A DNA stretch of 64,000 bases from Pseudalkalibacillus sp. SCS-8 (GCF_040126055.1 NZ_CP143541.1:1612001-1676000), one strand, 5' to 3'; numbered from the stretch's first letter, positions 30,923-39,722 are shown. The notes: generated from the letters alone by a model not told the origin. A program made the numbers and translations.

Positions 30923-31843
30923 ATGAAAGAAGCAGGAATAATCCCTTTACATAAACCTAGTGGAATGACGTCCCATGACTGCGTCGTCAGACTTAGAAGA
31001 ATGCTTAAGACAAAGCGGGTCGGTCACACAGGGACACTCGATCCTGCCGTTTCAGGGGTTCTTCCAATCTGTATCAATCGCGCAACCAAAGTTGCAGAAT
31101 ACATGAGCGCATATAACAAAACGTATAAAGCGACTGTATCACTTGGTACATCTACGACAACTGAAGATCAAACCGGGGAAGTGTTAGACCAGGTCCCTGT
31201 TGACCCAAGTATGTTCCAGGATTTAGACCAAACCTTGAATCGGTTCCGGGGTGAAATTGAACAAACCCCTCCAATGTATTCAGCTGTCAAAGTGAACGGG
31301 AAAAGATTATATGAGTATGCAAGGGAAGGCATCGACGTTGAAAGACCTACGAGGAGGGTGAAAATTCACTCCTTGGAGCTTATCGGATCATTGAAGAAAA
31401 ACGAGGAGACAGGAAATATCGAATTTCCAATTGAAGTCACTTGTAGTAAAGGGACTTACATACGGACCCTTGCGGTTGATATCGGGAAAGCATTCGGGGT
31501 GCCAGCGCATATGTCTTCCCTGGTACGTACCAAGTCTGGTCCGTTCACATTAGAACAAACAGTCACCTTTGAACAGTTGGAACAGAGAATAGAAGAGAAG
31601 GAAGGGCTAGGTCCATATCTTAAACCGATTGAGATGGCTTTATCCCTATTCCCCTCAGTCGTCGTCTCTGAGGAGACGGAGCGTCAGATCCTCAATGGGG
31701 CACTATTGAAAGAGACGAAAGAACTTTCCAACGAGAGGACTGCCGTTTATAATGGACGTGGAGAGTGTCTTGCAATCTATAAGCCCCATCCTGAACGACC
31801 TGGATGGGTGAAACCAGAAAAGGTGCTCAAAATTCAAGAATAG
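30923..31843 (+). CDS. truB: tRNA pseudouridine-55 synthase TruB
   Basis: TruB makes pseudouridine 55 in the T-loop of tRNAs. The nucleophile is Asp40 in VGHTGTLDPAVSGVLP, counting from the chosen ATG. KTYKATVSLG, VTCSKGTYIRTLAVDIG and a C-terminal PUA-like domain complete the 306-aa enzyme. The frame is open to a TTG at 30893, but the SD GAGGTGG (30911-30917) is five bases before the ATG at 30923. It is followed by ribF after 15 bases. Confidence 0.96.
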   Translation: MKEAGIIPLHKPSGMTSHDCVVRLRRMLKTKRVGHTGTLDPAVSGVLPICINRATKVAEYMSAYNKTYKATVSLGTSTTTEDQTGEVLDQVPVDPSMFQDLDQTLNRFRGEIEQTPPMYSAVKVNGKRLYEYAREGIDVERPTRRVKIHSLELIGSLKKNEETGNIEFPIEVTCSKGTYIRTLAVDIGKAFGVPAHMSSLVRTKSGPFTLEQTVTFEQLEQRIEEKEGLGPYLKPIEMALSLFPSVVVSEETERQILNGALLKETKELSNERTAVYNGRGECLAIYKPHPERPGWVKPEKVLKIQE

Positions 31844-31858
31844 AACTTAGGTGGTAAA

Positions 31859-32803
31859 TTGAAAACGTATAGGATCGACCACACCCAGCTCGAAGAACAA
31901 ATGTCATTAAAACCGGCTGCTATGGCGATCGGGTATTTTGATGGAATCCACATCGGGCATAGCAAAGTCATTCAAACGGCGAAAGACATAGCGGATCAAA
32001 AAGGGATGGAATCTGCTGTCATGACTTTCGATCCTCACCCTTCCGTCGTACTCGGTAGAGAACGTACCGAAAAGGATTATATTACGCCTATTAAGGACAA
32101 AGAAACACTCATCGGTAAGATGGGAATCGACCGCTTATATATCGTTACTTTCAGTAAAGCATTTGCGTCTTTGACCCCTCAGCAATTCGTAGATGAATTC
32201 ATCATCGGCTTGAACGTCAAGCATGTCATCGCCGGTTTTGATTTTTCCTTTGGAAAGAAAGGGGAGGGGACCATGGAAACCCTTCCGTTCCATTCACGTG
32301 GGAAATTCGAACAAACCGTTGTTGAAAAAGTCTCGATTGAAGGAGAAAAGGTGAGTTCGACCTTGATCCGGTCCCTCATCGAGGGAGGGCAAGTAGGAGA
32401 CGTTCCAACCTATCTCGGAAGACGCTATCAAATTCGCGGAACCGTCATTCATGGTGACAACCGTGGTCATACCATCGGTTTTCCGACCGCGAACATCCAA
32501 TTATCGGATACGTATAAGCTGCCCAAAACAGGTGTGTATGCGGTTAGAATGGAAGTGAATGGTGAATGGTACGATGGTGTATGCAATGTTGGCTACAAAC
32601 CGACATTCCGGGATCAGCAACCAGATAAGCCCAGTGTCGAGGTCCACTTGTTCTCATTTGACGCCACCATTTATGGAGAAGAAGTCACTGTCGAGTGGTG
32701 TGAAAACATACGAAGTGAACAGAAATTTTCATCCATTGATGAATTGAAGGAACAAATTGCGAGAGATGTTGAGACTGCCAAAAGAATCTTACAAAATTCA
32801 TAG
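31859..32803 (+). CDS. ribF: Bifunctional riboflavin kinase / FAD synthetase
   Basis: RibF phosphorylates riboflavin to FMN and adenylates FMN to FAD. The N-terminal nucleotidyltransferase domain shows IGYFDGIHIGHSKVI and FDPHPSVVL. The C-terminal flavokinase domain shows GDNRGHTIGFPTANI and GVCNVGYKPTF. The length of 314 aa is normal. The start codon is TTG, four bases after AGGTGG; no better ATG exists upstream in frame. The gene pair truB-ribF is conserved in Bacilli. Confidence 0.96.
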   Translation: MKTYRIDHTQLEEQMSLKPAAMAIGYFDGIHIGHSKVIQTAKDIADQKGMESAVMTFDPHPSVVLGRERTEKDYITPIKDKETLIGKMGIDRLYIVTFSKAFASLTPQQFVDEFIIGLNVKHVIAGFDFSFGKKGEGTMETLPFHSRGKFEQTVVEKVSIEGEKVSSTLIRSLIEGGQVGDVPTYLGRRYQIRGTVIHGDNRGHTIGFPTANIQLSDTYKLPKTGVYAVRMEVNGEWYDGVCNVGYKPTFRDQQPDKPSVEVHLFSFDATIYGEEVTVEWCENIRSEQKFSSIDELKEQIARDVETAKRILQNS

Positions 32804-32813
32804 GTCTTAACGG

Positions 32814-32842
32814 TTGCATTCAAACTCGAAAAGTTGTATCCT
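32814..32842 (+). promoter_or_regulatory. Candidate promoter for rpsO
   Basis: TTGCAT (32814-32819) and TATCCT (32837-32842) have 17-bp spacing in the 136-base gap between ribF and rpsO. Other AT-rich placements are possible nearby. Confidence 0.3.
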
Positions 32843-32868
32843 ATTATTTGTACTATACGTACAGAACC

Positions 32869-32911
32869 GCTTCTTGGCACGACGAGTCACCGACGTGTGC
32901 TCGGAAGATGG
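32869..32911 (+). promoter_or_regulatory. Structured rpsO leader, possible S15 autoregulatory element
   Basis: Between the candidate promoter and the rpsO SD, complementary segments CTTC/GAAG and GGCAC/GTGT flank an internal GACGAGTCACC stretch, suggesting a multi-helix fold just before the ribosome-binding site. Firmicute rpsO leaders are known to bind S15 as a multi-helix junction. Assignment here is by position and rough pairing only. Confidence 0.35.
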
Positions 32912-32939
32912 GGATTAATAAATGAAGGAGGTGAACAGG

Positions 32940-33209
32940 ATGGCTATTTCACAAGAGCGTAAAAACGACTTGATCAAAGAGTACAAGACTCATGAGAACG
33001 ATACTGGGTCTCCAGAAGTACAGATTGCTATCCTAACAGAGCAAATCAACGAATTGAACGATCATTTGCGAACTCATAAGAAAGATCACCACTCTCGTCG
33101 TGGTCTACTAAAAATGGTTGGTAAGCGTCGTAATTTGTTAACGTACTTGCGTAAGAAAGACGTAACGCGATACCGTACTCTTATCAACAAACTTGGTTTG
33201 CGTCGATAG
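32940..33209 (+). CDS. rpsO: 30S ribosomal protein S15
   Basis: S15 binds the central domain of 16S rRNA and bridges to the 50S subunit. The 89-aa protein has the standard length and motifs: [31 protein letters not shown] and [15 protein letters not shown]. An upstream in-frame ATG at 32922 lies before the very strong SD AAGGAGGTG (32925-32933), so the ATG at 32940 is the start. A clear terminator follows. Confidence 0.98.
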   Translation: MAISQERKNDLIKEYKTHENDTGSPEVQIAILTEQINELNDHLRTHKKDHHSRRGLLKMVGKRRNLLTYLRKKDVTRYRTLINKLGLRR

Positions 33210-33214
33210 TCACC

Positions 33215-33242
33215 AAAAAGCGGGGTTTACTCCCGCTTTTTT
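33215..33242 (+). terminator. Terminator after rpsO
   Basis: AAAAAGCGGG (33215-33224) pairs with CCCGCTTTTTT (33232-33242) around a short loop, with the U-tract continuing the stem. Confidence 0.93.
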
Positions 33243-33340
33243 ATTAGCTTTAAAAACTTGAAGACGATACTGAAAGCAGATGTATGTCGGATGCATACAT
33301 AATGTTGAAGATGATTACATATTGGGTAGTCCGCTTTTTG

Positions 33341-33363
33341 AACATCTGTTTTTGGGTTATAAT
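33341..33363 (+). promoter_or_regulatory. Candidate promoter for pnp (perfect -10)
   Basis: TATAAT at 33358-33363 lies 53 bases before the pnp ATG. The region 17 bp upstream is T-rich (TTTTTG) without a good -35, and TTGAAC is too close (14 bp). Confidence 0.4.
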
Positions 33364-33415
33364 AGAACAGTGTAACCTTATAATTCAATGAAGTTTGAGA
33401 GGAGTTCTCACTGAA

Positions 33416-35521
33416 ATGGAACAAAATAAGCATGTCTATTCCATTGATTGGGCTGGCCGCAAGCTGACCCTTGAAATTGGAAATTTAGCTAAACAGGCCA
33501 ATGGAGCCGTAATGGTACGCTATGGAGATACAGCCGTACTCTCGACAGCGACCGCATCGAAAGAACCGAAGAATTTGAGCTTTTTCCCGTTAACAGTAAA
33601 CTACGAAGAGCGTCTTTACGCCGTGGGTAAGATTCCTGGTGGATTCATCAAACGTGAAGGACGCCCTAGTGAAAAGGCTGTTTTAGCATCCCGTTTAATT
33701 GACCGTCCAATCAGACCTTTATTCGCTGACGGGTTCCGTAATGAAGTACAAGTAGTCAGTACAGTCATGAGTGTTGACCAAGACTGCTCATCTGAAATGG
33801 CCGCAATGTTCGGTTCATCCTTAGCACTGACCATTTCTGATATCCCGTTTGAAGGACCGATCGCAGGTGTGGCTGTTGGTAGAATCGATGGAGAGTTCCT
33901 AATTAATCCTACAGTCGAACAAAAGGAACAAAGTGATATCAACTTGATCGTCGCTGGTACAAAGCATGCCATCAACATGGTTGAAGCAGGCGCACAGGAA
34001 GTCCCTGAGGAAGTCATGCTCGAAGCGATCATGTTCGGTCATGAAGAAATCAAACGATTGATTGCGTTCCAAGAAAAGATTGCTGAAGAAGTTGGCAAGG
34101 ACAAGATGGAAGTCAAGCTTCACACACTTGATGAAGAATTGACTGAAGAAGTGTCAGGTCTTTTCCTCAATGATGTAAAAGAAGCGGTAAAAGTAGTGGA
34201 AAAGCATGCTCGTCAGGAAGCATTAGACCAAATTGCTGTCAAGTTGGCAGAGCATTACGAGGAAGATGAAGAAAAAGCTGCTGAAGCGAAAGAAATCCTA
34301 CATATGCTTATCAAAAAAGAGGTAAGACGCCTTATTTTGAAAGATAAGCTTCGTCCAGACGGACGTAAGGTTGATGAAATCAGACCACTTTCATCTGAAG
34401 TAGGATTATTGCCAAGAACACATGGATCTGGATTGTTCACTCGAGGGCAGACCCAAGCATTGAGTATTTGTACGCTTGGAGCTTTAGGCGATGTCCAAGT
34501 TCTGGATGGGCTTGATATTGAAGAATCCAAACGATTTATGCATCACTACAATTTCCCACCATTCAGCGTCGGCGAAACAGGCTTCATGCGTGGACCTGGG
34601 CGTCGTGAAATCGGACATGGTGCATTAGGAGAACGTGCACTTGAAGCAGTTGTGCCTTCTGAAGAGGAATTCCCTTATACGATCCGTCTCGTAAGTGAAG
34701 TGTTGGAATCCAACGGCTCGACATCTCAGGCAAGTATTTGTGCAAGTACGCTGGCGATGATGGATGCTGGTATTCCGATTAAAGCACCTGTTGCTGGTAT
34801 TGCGATGGGGCTGATCAGTGATGGAGAAGATGTGACCGTCCTTACAGACATTCAAGGAATGGAAGATCACCTCGGAGACATGGACTTTAAAGTGGCTGGA
34901 ACGAAAAACGGTGTTACTGCGCTACAAATGGACATCAAAATTTCAGGTATCGACCGAGATATCTTGAAAGAAGCGCTTTTCCAAGCCAAAGAAGGACGAA
35001 TGACGATTCTAGACTCCATGTTAAGTACATTGGGCGAATCCAGAACTGAATTGTCTGAATATGCACCGAAGATCCTTACAATGAAGATCAAGCCTGATAA
35101 GATTCGTGATGTGATCGGACCAAGTGGTAAGATCATCAACAAGATCATCGAAGATACAGGTGTCAAAATCGATATTGAACAAGATGGTACCATCTTCATC
35201 GCTTCTACAGATGAAGCCATGAATCAAAAAGCGAAAGAAACGATCGAAGATATCGTACGAGAGGTAGAAGTCGGAGAAATCTATCTTGGTAAAGTAAAAC
35301 GAATTGAGAAATTCGGAGCGTTTGTTGAGCTATTCAGTGGTAAAGATGGTCTTGTCCACATTTCAGAGCTTGCTGAAGAAAGAATCCCTAAAGTTGAAGA
35401 CGTCGTCAAAATCGGGGATGAAGTCCTTGTCAAAGTAACTGAAATTGATAACCAAGGACGGGTCAATCTATCACGTAAAGCTGTTCTTAAAGAACAGAAA
35501 AAAGCACAGGAACAAAAGTAA
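33416..35521 (+). CDS. pnp: Polyribonucleotide nucleotidyltransferase (PNPase)
   Basis: PNPase is the phosphorolytic 3'-5' exoribonuclease of the B. subtilis-type RNA degradation network. The 701-aa protein has two RNase PH domains separated by a helical domain ([38 protein letters not shown]), then KH (near residue 558, [16 protein letters not shown]) and S1 (near 620) domains. The frame is open to 33395; the ATG at 33416 is chosen because homologues start there, although the GAGAGGAG SD is about 11 bases away. It ends in a terminator fused to a repeat element. Confidence 0.97.
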   Translation: MEQNKHVYSIDWAGRKLTLEIGNLAKQANGAVMVRYGDTAVLSTATASKEPKNLSFFPLTVNYEERLYAVGKIPGGFIKREGRPSEKAVLASRLIDRPIRPLFADGFRNEVQVVSTVMSVDQDCSSEMAAMFGSSLALTISDIPFEGPIAGVAVGRIDGEFLINPTVEQKEQSDINLIVAGTKHAINMVEAGAQEVPEEVMLEAIMFGHEEIKRLIAFQEKIAEEVGKDKMEVKLHTLDEELTEEVSGLFLNDVKEAVKVVEKHARQEALDQIAVKLAEHYEEDEEKAAEAKEILHMLIKKEVRRLILKDKLRPDGRKVDEIRPLSSEVGLLPRTHGSGLFTRGQTQALSICTLGALGDVQVLDGLDIEESKRFMHHYNFPPFSVGETGFMRGPGRREIGHGALGERALEAVVPSEEEFPYTIRLVSEVLESNGSTSQASICASTLAMMDAGIPIKAPVAGIAMGLISDGEDVTVLTDIQGMEDHLGDMDFKVAGTKNGVTALQMDIKISGIDRDILKEALFQAKEGRMTILDSMLSTLGESRTELSEYAPKILTMKIKPDKIRDVIGPSGKIINKIIEDTGVKIDIEQDGTIFIASTDEAMNQKAKETIEDIVREVEVGEIYLGKVKRIEKFGAFVELFSGKDGLVHISELAEERIPKVEDVVKIGDEVLVKVTEIDNQGRVNLSRKAVLKEQKKAQEQK

Positions 35522-35553
35522 GAGACGGATGTTCAATCCGCCTCTTTTTTTTG
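35521..35553 (+). terminator. Terminator after pnp
   Basis: AGAGACGGAT (35521-35530) pairs with ATCCGCCTCT (35536-35545, one mismatch) and is followed by eight Ts. The right arm and T-run also resemble the left terminus of the adjacent repeat element. Confidence 0.88.
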
Positions 35554-35554
35554 T

Positions 35555-35788
35555 TTTTAGTGTTGATATTCAAAGAAAACAGAAGCGTATGGCGGCGACT
35601 CCAGCGGGAAAGCAACAGCTGAAGACCCCGCAGAGCGAGGAATTAAGGTTCTTCGACTAAAAACCACCACGTCCTGTGGTGAACGTCGAAGCCACCACAT
35701 CCTGTGGAAGTGAGGAGGCTGAAGCGTTGCCCGCGGAAAGCGTCCGCCTGAAGCTGTTCAACATCAACAACCTTCTTTAATTGAGCCT
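35555..35788 (+). repeat. Full-length copy of dispersed Bacillaceae-type intergenic repeat
   Basis: This is a roughly 234-bp non-coding element. The left segment (TGTTGATATT, AGAAGCG, GGCGGCGACTCCAGCGGG) matches the element at 38293-38392 in reverse complement. The right segment (GCCCGCGGAAAGCG, CCGCCTGAAGCT, ATCAACAACCTTCTTTAA) matches the element at 12399-12467, and part of the core is shared, inverted, with 53783-54015. The middle holds nested inverted repeats: CTTCGAC/GTCGAAG enclosing CACCAC/GTGGTG, then a second CCAC..GTGG unit 28 bp on. It fills most of the pnp-ylxY gap. Repeats with this GC-rich core are common between genes in Bacillaceae genomes; no transposase is encoded. Confidence 0.75.
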
Positions 35789-35897
35789 CTTGTTTAAAAT
35801 CATAATTCCATTCAACGTTCATCCATGGATCGTTCTCCCGGCTGTTCTAACATGTCCTTCCGTATCATAGCTTTACTGTAGGAAGGAGGGAAAACGG

Positions 35898-36887
35898 ATG
35901 AAGAAGATGATGACGTTGTTAAGTATTATGTTGATTGTACTCATTTCATACATAAGTGTCCAAAACCCATTGACGGATGACTATTTGATGAATTTGAAAA
36001 ATGGTGCGACTACGGTTTCTGTCATGACAGATAAACAGAATCTTAAAAGTGAAATCATCGATTACGCAAACAAGCATGATGTTAAGCCGATTGATGCGCG
36101 GATCGACCAAGTATGGAAAGCGATTCCGGGATATAACGGTTTTATCGTCGATGTAGATGCTTCATACAAGAGAATGAAAAAGAAGGGGAAGTTCGACGAA
36201 TCCTTGATCGTATATAAACAAGTTCAGCCAGCCACATCTCTTGATGATCTCCCTCCTTCCCCAATCTACAAAGGGAATCCAGAAAAGCCGATGGTTACCT
36301 TTCTTGTGAATGTCGCATGGGGGAATGAATATCTTCCTGAAATCCTTGAAACGATGAAAAAACACAACGTCCATACGACGTTTTTCCTTGATGGATCATG
36401 GGTTAAGAAGAACCAGGATATGGCCAAGATCATTTATGAAGAAGGTCATGAAATCGGGAACCATGCTTACTCCCATCCTGATATGAAACAATTATCGAGA
36501 GCCAGAATCAATGAAGAGATAAAGAAGACGAATGACATCATTGAAAGTACGTTGGATGTTACTCCTAAATGGTTTGCGCCACCGAGCGGTAGTTATCGGA
36601 TGGAAGTGGTTGAAATAGCTGATGCTCTTGAAATGAAGACGATCCTCTGGTCAGTGGATACCGTCGATTGGAGAAAGCCCGATCCAAATGAAATGGCATC
36701 ACGAGTGGTATCAAAGGTTCACCCTGGTGCTATGATCCTGATGCATCCGACACATTCGACTGCTAAGGGATTGGAACAAATGATCAACGGTATTCGTTCA
36801 AAGGGGTATTCGATCGGGACCGTCTCTCAATTGATGAGCGAGAAACGGATTGTGAAAGCAGACCAATTCCCTGAAACCCGTAAGTAA
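35898..36887 (+). CDS. ylxY: YlxY-type polysaccharide deacetylase-like protein with altered catalytic motif
   Basis: This is an exported or membrane-anchored protein of the NodB/polysaccharide deacetylase family (329 aa). A signal-anchor helix is at residues 4-21 (MMTLLSIMLIVLISYISV). The NodB domain starts near residue 130. The zinc His motif is present (EIGNHAYSHPDM), but the first motif, normally TFDDG with the catalytic Asp, reads FLVNVAWGNEY, so the Asp pair is missing. The same change is recalled in B. subtilis YlxY. Enzymatic activity is therefore doubtful. The SD is GGAAGGAGGG. The gene lies between pnp and mlpA, as in B. subtilis. Confidence 0.85.
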   Translation: MKKMMTLLSIMLIVLISYISVQNPLTDDYLMNLKNGATTVSVMTDKQNLKSEIIDYANKHDVKPIDARIDQVWKAIPGYNGFIVDVDASYKRMKKKGKFDESLIVYKQVQPATSLDDLPPSPIYKGNPEKPMVTFLVNVAWGNEYLPEILETMKKHNVHTTFFLDGSWVKKNQDMAKIIYEEGHEIGNHAYSHPDMKQLSRARINEEIKKTNDIIESTLDVTPKWFAPPSGSYRMEVVEIADALEMKTILWSVDTVDWRKPDPNEMASRVVSKVHPGAMILMHPTHSTAKGLEQMINGIRSKGYSIGTVSQLMSEKRIVKADQFPETRK

Positions 36888-36916
36888 TTGTCGAACGAAA
36901 AGTAAAATGGTATAGT
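36888..36916 (+). promoter_or_regulatory. Promoter for mlpA
   Basis: TTGTCG (36888-36893) and TATAGT (36911-36916) have a 17-bp spacer and an extended -10 TGG. It begins at the ylxY stop and lies 65 bases upstream of the mlpA TTG. Confidence 0.55.
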
Positions 36917-36980
36917 GGTTCTATATACAGAACCAAAATACCTACATAACTTTCCTGTTTTGATTTTAGGAGGAGACAGA

Positions 36981-38222
36981 TTGATAACGAAACATACTTG
37001 TAAGAATGGTGTCCGGATCATTACTGAAAACATCCCAAGCGTCCGGTCAGTAGCAATCGGTGTATGGATCGGCACGGGATCTAGGTTTGAAAACAAATCC
37101 AATAACGGTATTTCCCACTTCTTGGAACACATGTTCTTTAAAGGGACGAAGACGCGTAATGCAAGAGAGATTGCCGAGTCCTTCGATTCGATCGGCGGTC
37201 AGGTCAATGCCTTCACATCGAAGGAATATACCTGTTACTACGCTAAGGTATTGGATAATCACGCTTCTCGTGCGCTTGAGACGCTAGCAGACATGTTCTT
37301 CAATTCAACCTTTGATGAAGATGAACTCGTAAAAGAAAAAAATGTTGTCCTGGAAGAGATCAAGATGTATGAAGATACGCCGGATGATATCGTCCACGAC
37401 CTATTAAGCCAGGCGACCTATCACCATCATCCGTTGGCTTATCCTATTTTAGGGACAGAGGATACATTGAATACTTTCAACGGACAGACGTTACGAAACT
37501 ATATGGAGGAATTTTATACTCCTGATAACGTCGTCATTTCAGTAGCTGGTAATGTAGACGATCAAATCCTCAAGGAAGTTGAGAAGCATTTCGGTACCTA
37601 CACATCAGCGAGTGAAAAACCCGTTGCAACAAAGCCATCCTTCTGTACGGACAAGAAAGCGAGAAAGAAAGACACTGAGCAGGCTCATTTATGTATCGGT
37701 TATGAAGGATTGTCCGTCGGTGATCCACATATTTTCGACCTGATCGTCTTGAACAACATTTTCGGTGGAAGTATGAGCAGCAGATTGTTCCAGGAGGTAA
37801 GGGAACAGAAAGGACTTGCCTACTCCGTATTTTCTTACCATTCCGCCCACCTCGATACCGGTGTGTTCAACATTTATGCCGGAACTGCCCCAGGTCAGCT
37901 TGATGAGGTGTACGATACCATTTCAATGATTATTCAATCATTGAAAGAGGATGGCGTTACCGAAAAGGAAGTTGCAAACTGTAAAGAACAAATCAAAGGA
38001 AGTCTCATGCTGAGTCTTGAGAGTACCAATAGTAGAATGAGCCGTAATGGGAAGCATGAACTTCTGTTGAAAAAACAACGTACGTTGGATGAAATTCTTC
38101 AGAATATCGATGCTGTCTCGAAAGAACAGGTCGATCGCTTAATCCATCAAGTGTTTACAGAGGACTTCTCAAGCTCTTTGATCAGTCCGAGTGGAGAGTT
38201 TCCGGCTCGTTTCCCTCAGTAA
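36981..38222 (+). CDS. mlpA: M16-family zinc protease MlpA (YmxG)
   Basis: This is a pitrilysin-family (M16B) processing protease resembling the mitochondrial processing peptidase beta subunit. The inverted zinc motif HFLEH is in NGISHFLEHMFFKGT, with the downstream Glu in VVLEEIKMYEDTPDDIVHD. The C-terminal M16 half shows NNIFGGSMSSRLFQEVREQKGLAYSV. The open frame reaches 36915, but the TTG at 36981, seven bases after TAGGAGGA, matches the homologue start (MITKHTCKNGVRI) and gives 413 aa. The B. subtilis homologue affects the production of extracellular proteases; the substrate is unknown. Confidence 0.92.
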   Translation: MITKHTCKNGVRIITENIPSVRSVAIGVWIGTGSRFENKSNNGISHFLEHMFFKGTKTRNAREIAESFDSIGGQVNAFTSKEYTCYYAKVLDNHASRALETLADMFFNSTFDEDELVKEKNVVLEEIKMYEDTPDDIVHDLLSQATYHHHPLAYPILGTEDTLNTFNGQTLRNYMEEFYTPDNVVISVAGNVDDQILKEVEKHFGTYTSASEKPVATKPSFCTDKKARKKDTEQAHLCIGYEGLSVGDPHIFDLIVLNNIFGGSMSSRLFQEVREQKGLAYSVFSYHSAHLDTGVFNIYAGTAPGQLDEVYDTISMIIQSLKEDGVTEKEVANCKEQIKGSLMLSLESTNSRMSRNGKHELLLKKQRTLDEILQNIDAVSKEQVDRLIHQVFTEDFSSSLISPSGEFPARFPQ

Positions 38223-38247
38223 TATCACTTTAAAAAATGATTCATGT

Positions 38248-38290
38248 CTTCCCTTAAAGTCATAAAAAGGGAAGGCTTTTTTCTTTCTTT
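38248..38290 (+). terminator. Terminator after mlpA
   Basis: CTTCCCTT (38248-38255) pairs with AAGGGAAG (38267-38274), followed by GCTTTTTT and further Ts. Confidence 0.88.
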
Positions 38291-38292
38291 TT

Positions 38293-38392
38293 GGCTCTGT
38301 TAAAGCTTGTTGTTGAGGTTGCTTTTCCCGCTGGAGTCGCCGCCTTACGCTTCTTTTTTCTTTAAATATCAACATTAAAAGCTAACAGAGCC
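38293..38392 (-). repeat. 100-bp repeat copy with perfect terminal inverted repeats
   Basis: The element is bounded by perfect 10-bp inverted termini, GGCTCTGTTA (38293-38302) and TAACAGAGCC (38383-38392). In reverse complement it matches the left third of the copy at 35555 (TGTTGATATT, AGAAGCG, GGCGGCGACTCCAGCGGG) and then jumps to the right end (CAACAACAAGCTTTAACAG). It is thus an internally deleted derivative in the opposite orientation. It lies directly behind the mlpA terminator. Confidence 0.8.
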
Positions 38393-38482
38393 TTCTTTTA
38401 AAATACGATCTTTTATTTTGGGGTGAAATCTCTTCCGAAGTGGACATATATATAGTAGAAGATGTCGGTGGGAGGGATGAAG

Positions 38483-38743
38483 ATGAGATTAAGTGAAATT
38501 CTCGGAAAGGAAATCATCGATTATACGAAGGGTGAAAAATTGGGTGTCTTATCTTATGCAGAATTCATCATTGATGAACAAGGAGGATATATACATACCC
38601 TGCAGATTCCGATAACGGAATGGAATGGACTACGTAAAAGGAAAAATATCATCCAATTCAGGTGGAATAAGATTTATCGTGTAGGGGCTGAAACGATCCT
38701 TGTTGATCCTTCGCAAGCCGATTTTCAATCCGAATATAAATAA
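38483..38743 (+). CDS. ymxH: YlmC/YmxH family sporulation protein (PRC-barrel)
   Basis: This small 86-aa PRC-barrel-like protein belongs to the YlmC/YmxH family, which is sporulation-associated and conserved in endospore formers. It begins MRLSEILGKEIIDYTKGEKLG. Three in-frame ATGs are available (38462, 38477, 38483). The SD GGAGGG at 38471-38476 supports the last, which also matches homologues. Its molecular function is unknown. It precedes the dipicolinate synthase genes, as in B. subtilis. Confidence 0.85.
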   Translation: MRLSEILGKEIIDYTKGEKLGVLSYAEFIIDEQGGYIHTLQIPITEWNGLRKRKNIIQFRWNKIYRVGAETILVDPSQADFQSEYK

Positions 38744-38745
38744 TC

Positions 38746-38773
38746 ACCATGGCAGTATGTTCTTCATATGATG
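38746..38773 (+). promoter_or_regulatory. Candidate sigma-K-like promoter for dpaAB
   Basis: AC at 38746-38747 is followed after 17 bases by CATATGATG (38765-38773), one base off the sigma-K -10 consensus CATANNNTA. The B. subtilis dpaAB (spoVF) operon is known to be sigma-K-dependent. The match is short and needs transcript evidence. Confidence 0.35.
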
Positions 38774-38840
38774 TTGAAGAATCAGCACTCAAGTATATTA
38801 TTCCTCCGTAATAAACGATGAATGAGAAAGGGGAGGAACG

Positions 38841-39722
38841 ATGTTAACAGGAATTAAAGCAGCCATCATAGGCGGAGACGCACGCCAGCTTGAAGTGATC
38901 CGTAAGCTGACTGAACTTGATGCACAATTGTATCTCGTCGGGTTCGATCAACTGGATCACGGTTTCACAGGGGCAACCAAAATGGATTTAGATGAACTCC
39001 CAATCCAAGAGCTGGATGCCTTGATTCTACCCGTCAGTGGCAGTGGTCCGAATGGAGAAATCGAAACCATTTTCTCCAATAAGAAGATTCAATTCTCAGA
39101 AGAACTGTTACAGAAAACGAAGCAGGCTTGTACGGTCTTTTCAGGTATTACGAATCCTTTCCTGACAAAGTGTACATCAAATGCAAACCGTAAACATATC
39201 AAGCTATTTGAGCGCGATGATGTGGCAATCTACAATGCCATACCGACTGTAGAAGGTACGATTATGATGGTGATCCAACATACGGATTTCACCATCCATC
39301 AATCCAACGTCATGGTGCTAGGTTTCGGAAGGGTAGGATTCACCGTTGCAAGGACATTTGCTAATCTTGGTGCGAATGTTTCTGTAGGAGCTCGAAGATC
39401 TGAGCACATCGCTCGTATAACTGAAATGGGATTCAAACCGTTTTATCTGACCGAGCTCGAGAAAGAAGTGGAGTCGGTTGATGTATGTATCAATACCATC
39501 CCAGCACCGATCATTACCCAAAACGTCATATCGAAAATCCCATCTCATACCCTTATCATCGACCTTGCCTCCAAGCCTGGAGGTACGGATTTTCGTTTTG
39601 CAGAGAAAAGGGGCATCAAAGCACTGCTTGCTCCAGGTCTACCTGGTATCGTCGCACCGAAGACTGCAGGGAAGATCATTGCAAACGTTTTGACACAGTT
39701 ACTTATGGAAGAAAGGAATTAA
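38841..39722 (+). CDS. dpaA: Dipicolinate synthase subunit A
   Basis: DpaA (SpoVFA) is the dehydrogenase-like subunit that, with DpaB, oxidises dihydrodipicolinate to dipicolinic acid in the mother cell. The 293-aa protein has an N-terminal domain and a Rossmann NAD(P)-binding domain with VMVLGFGRVGFTVARTF (about residues 157-173), followed by NTIPAPIITQNVI and LIDLASKPGGTDF. The SD is GGGGAGG. It is followed by dpaB after 17 bases, the two forming the synthase. Confidence 0.95.
   Translation: MLTGIKAAIIGGDARQLEVIRKLTELDAQLYLVGFDQLDHGFTGATKMDLDELPIQELDALILPVSGSGPNGEIETIFSNKKIQFSEELLQKTKQACTVFSGITNPFLTKCTSNANRKHIKLFERDDVAIYNAIPTVEGTIMMVIQHTDFTIHQSNVMVLGFGRVGFTVARTFANLGANVSVGARRSEHIARITEMGFKPFYLTELEKEVESVDVCINTIPAPIITQNVISKIPSHTLIIDLASKPGGTDFRFAEKRGIKALLAPGLPGIVAPKTAGKIIANVLTQLLMEERN

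Noticed and set aside
38169..38375. Antisense ORF of 68 codons over the mlpA end and a repeat
   Set aside because: It spans a terminator and a repeat element, has no convincing SD, and has low-complexity basic composition; treated as chance.
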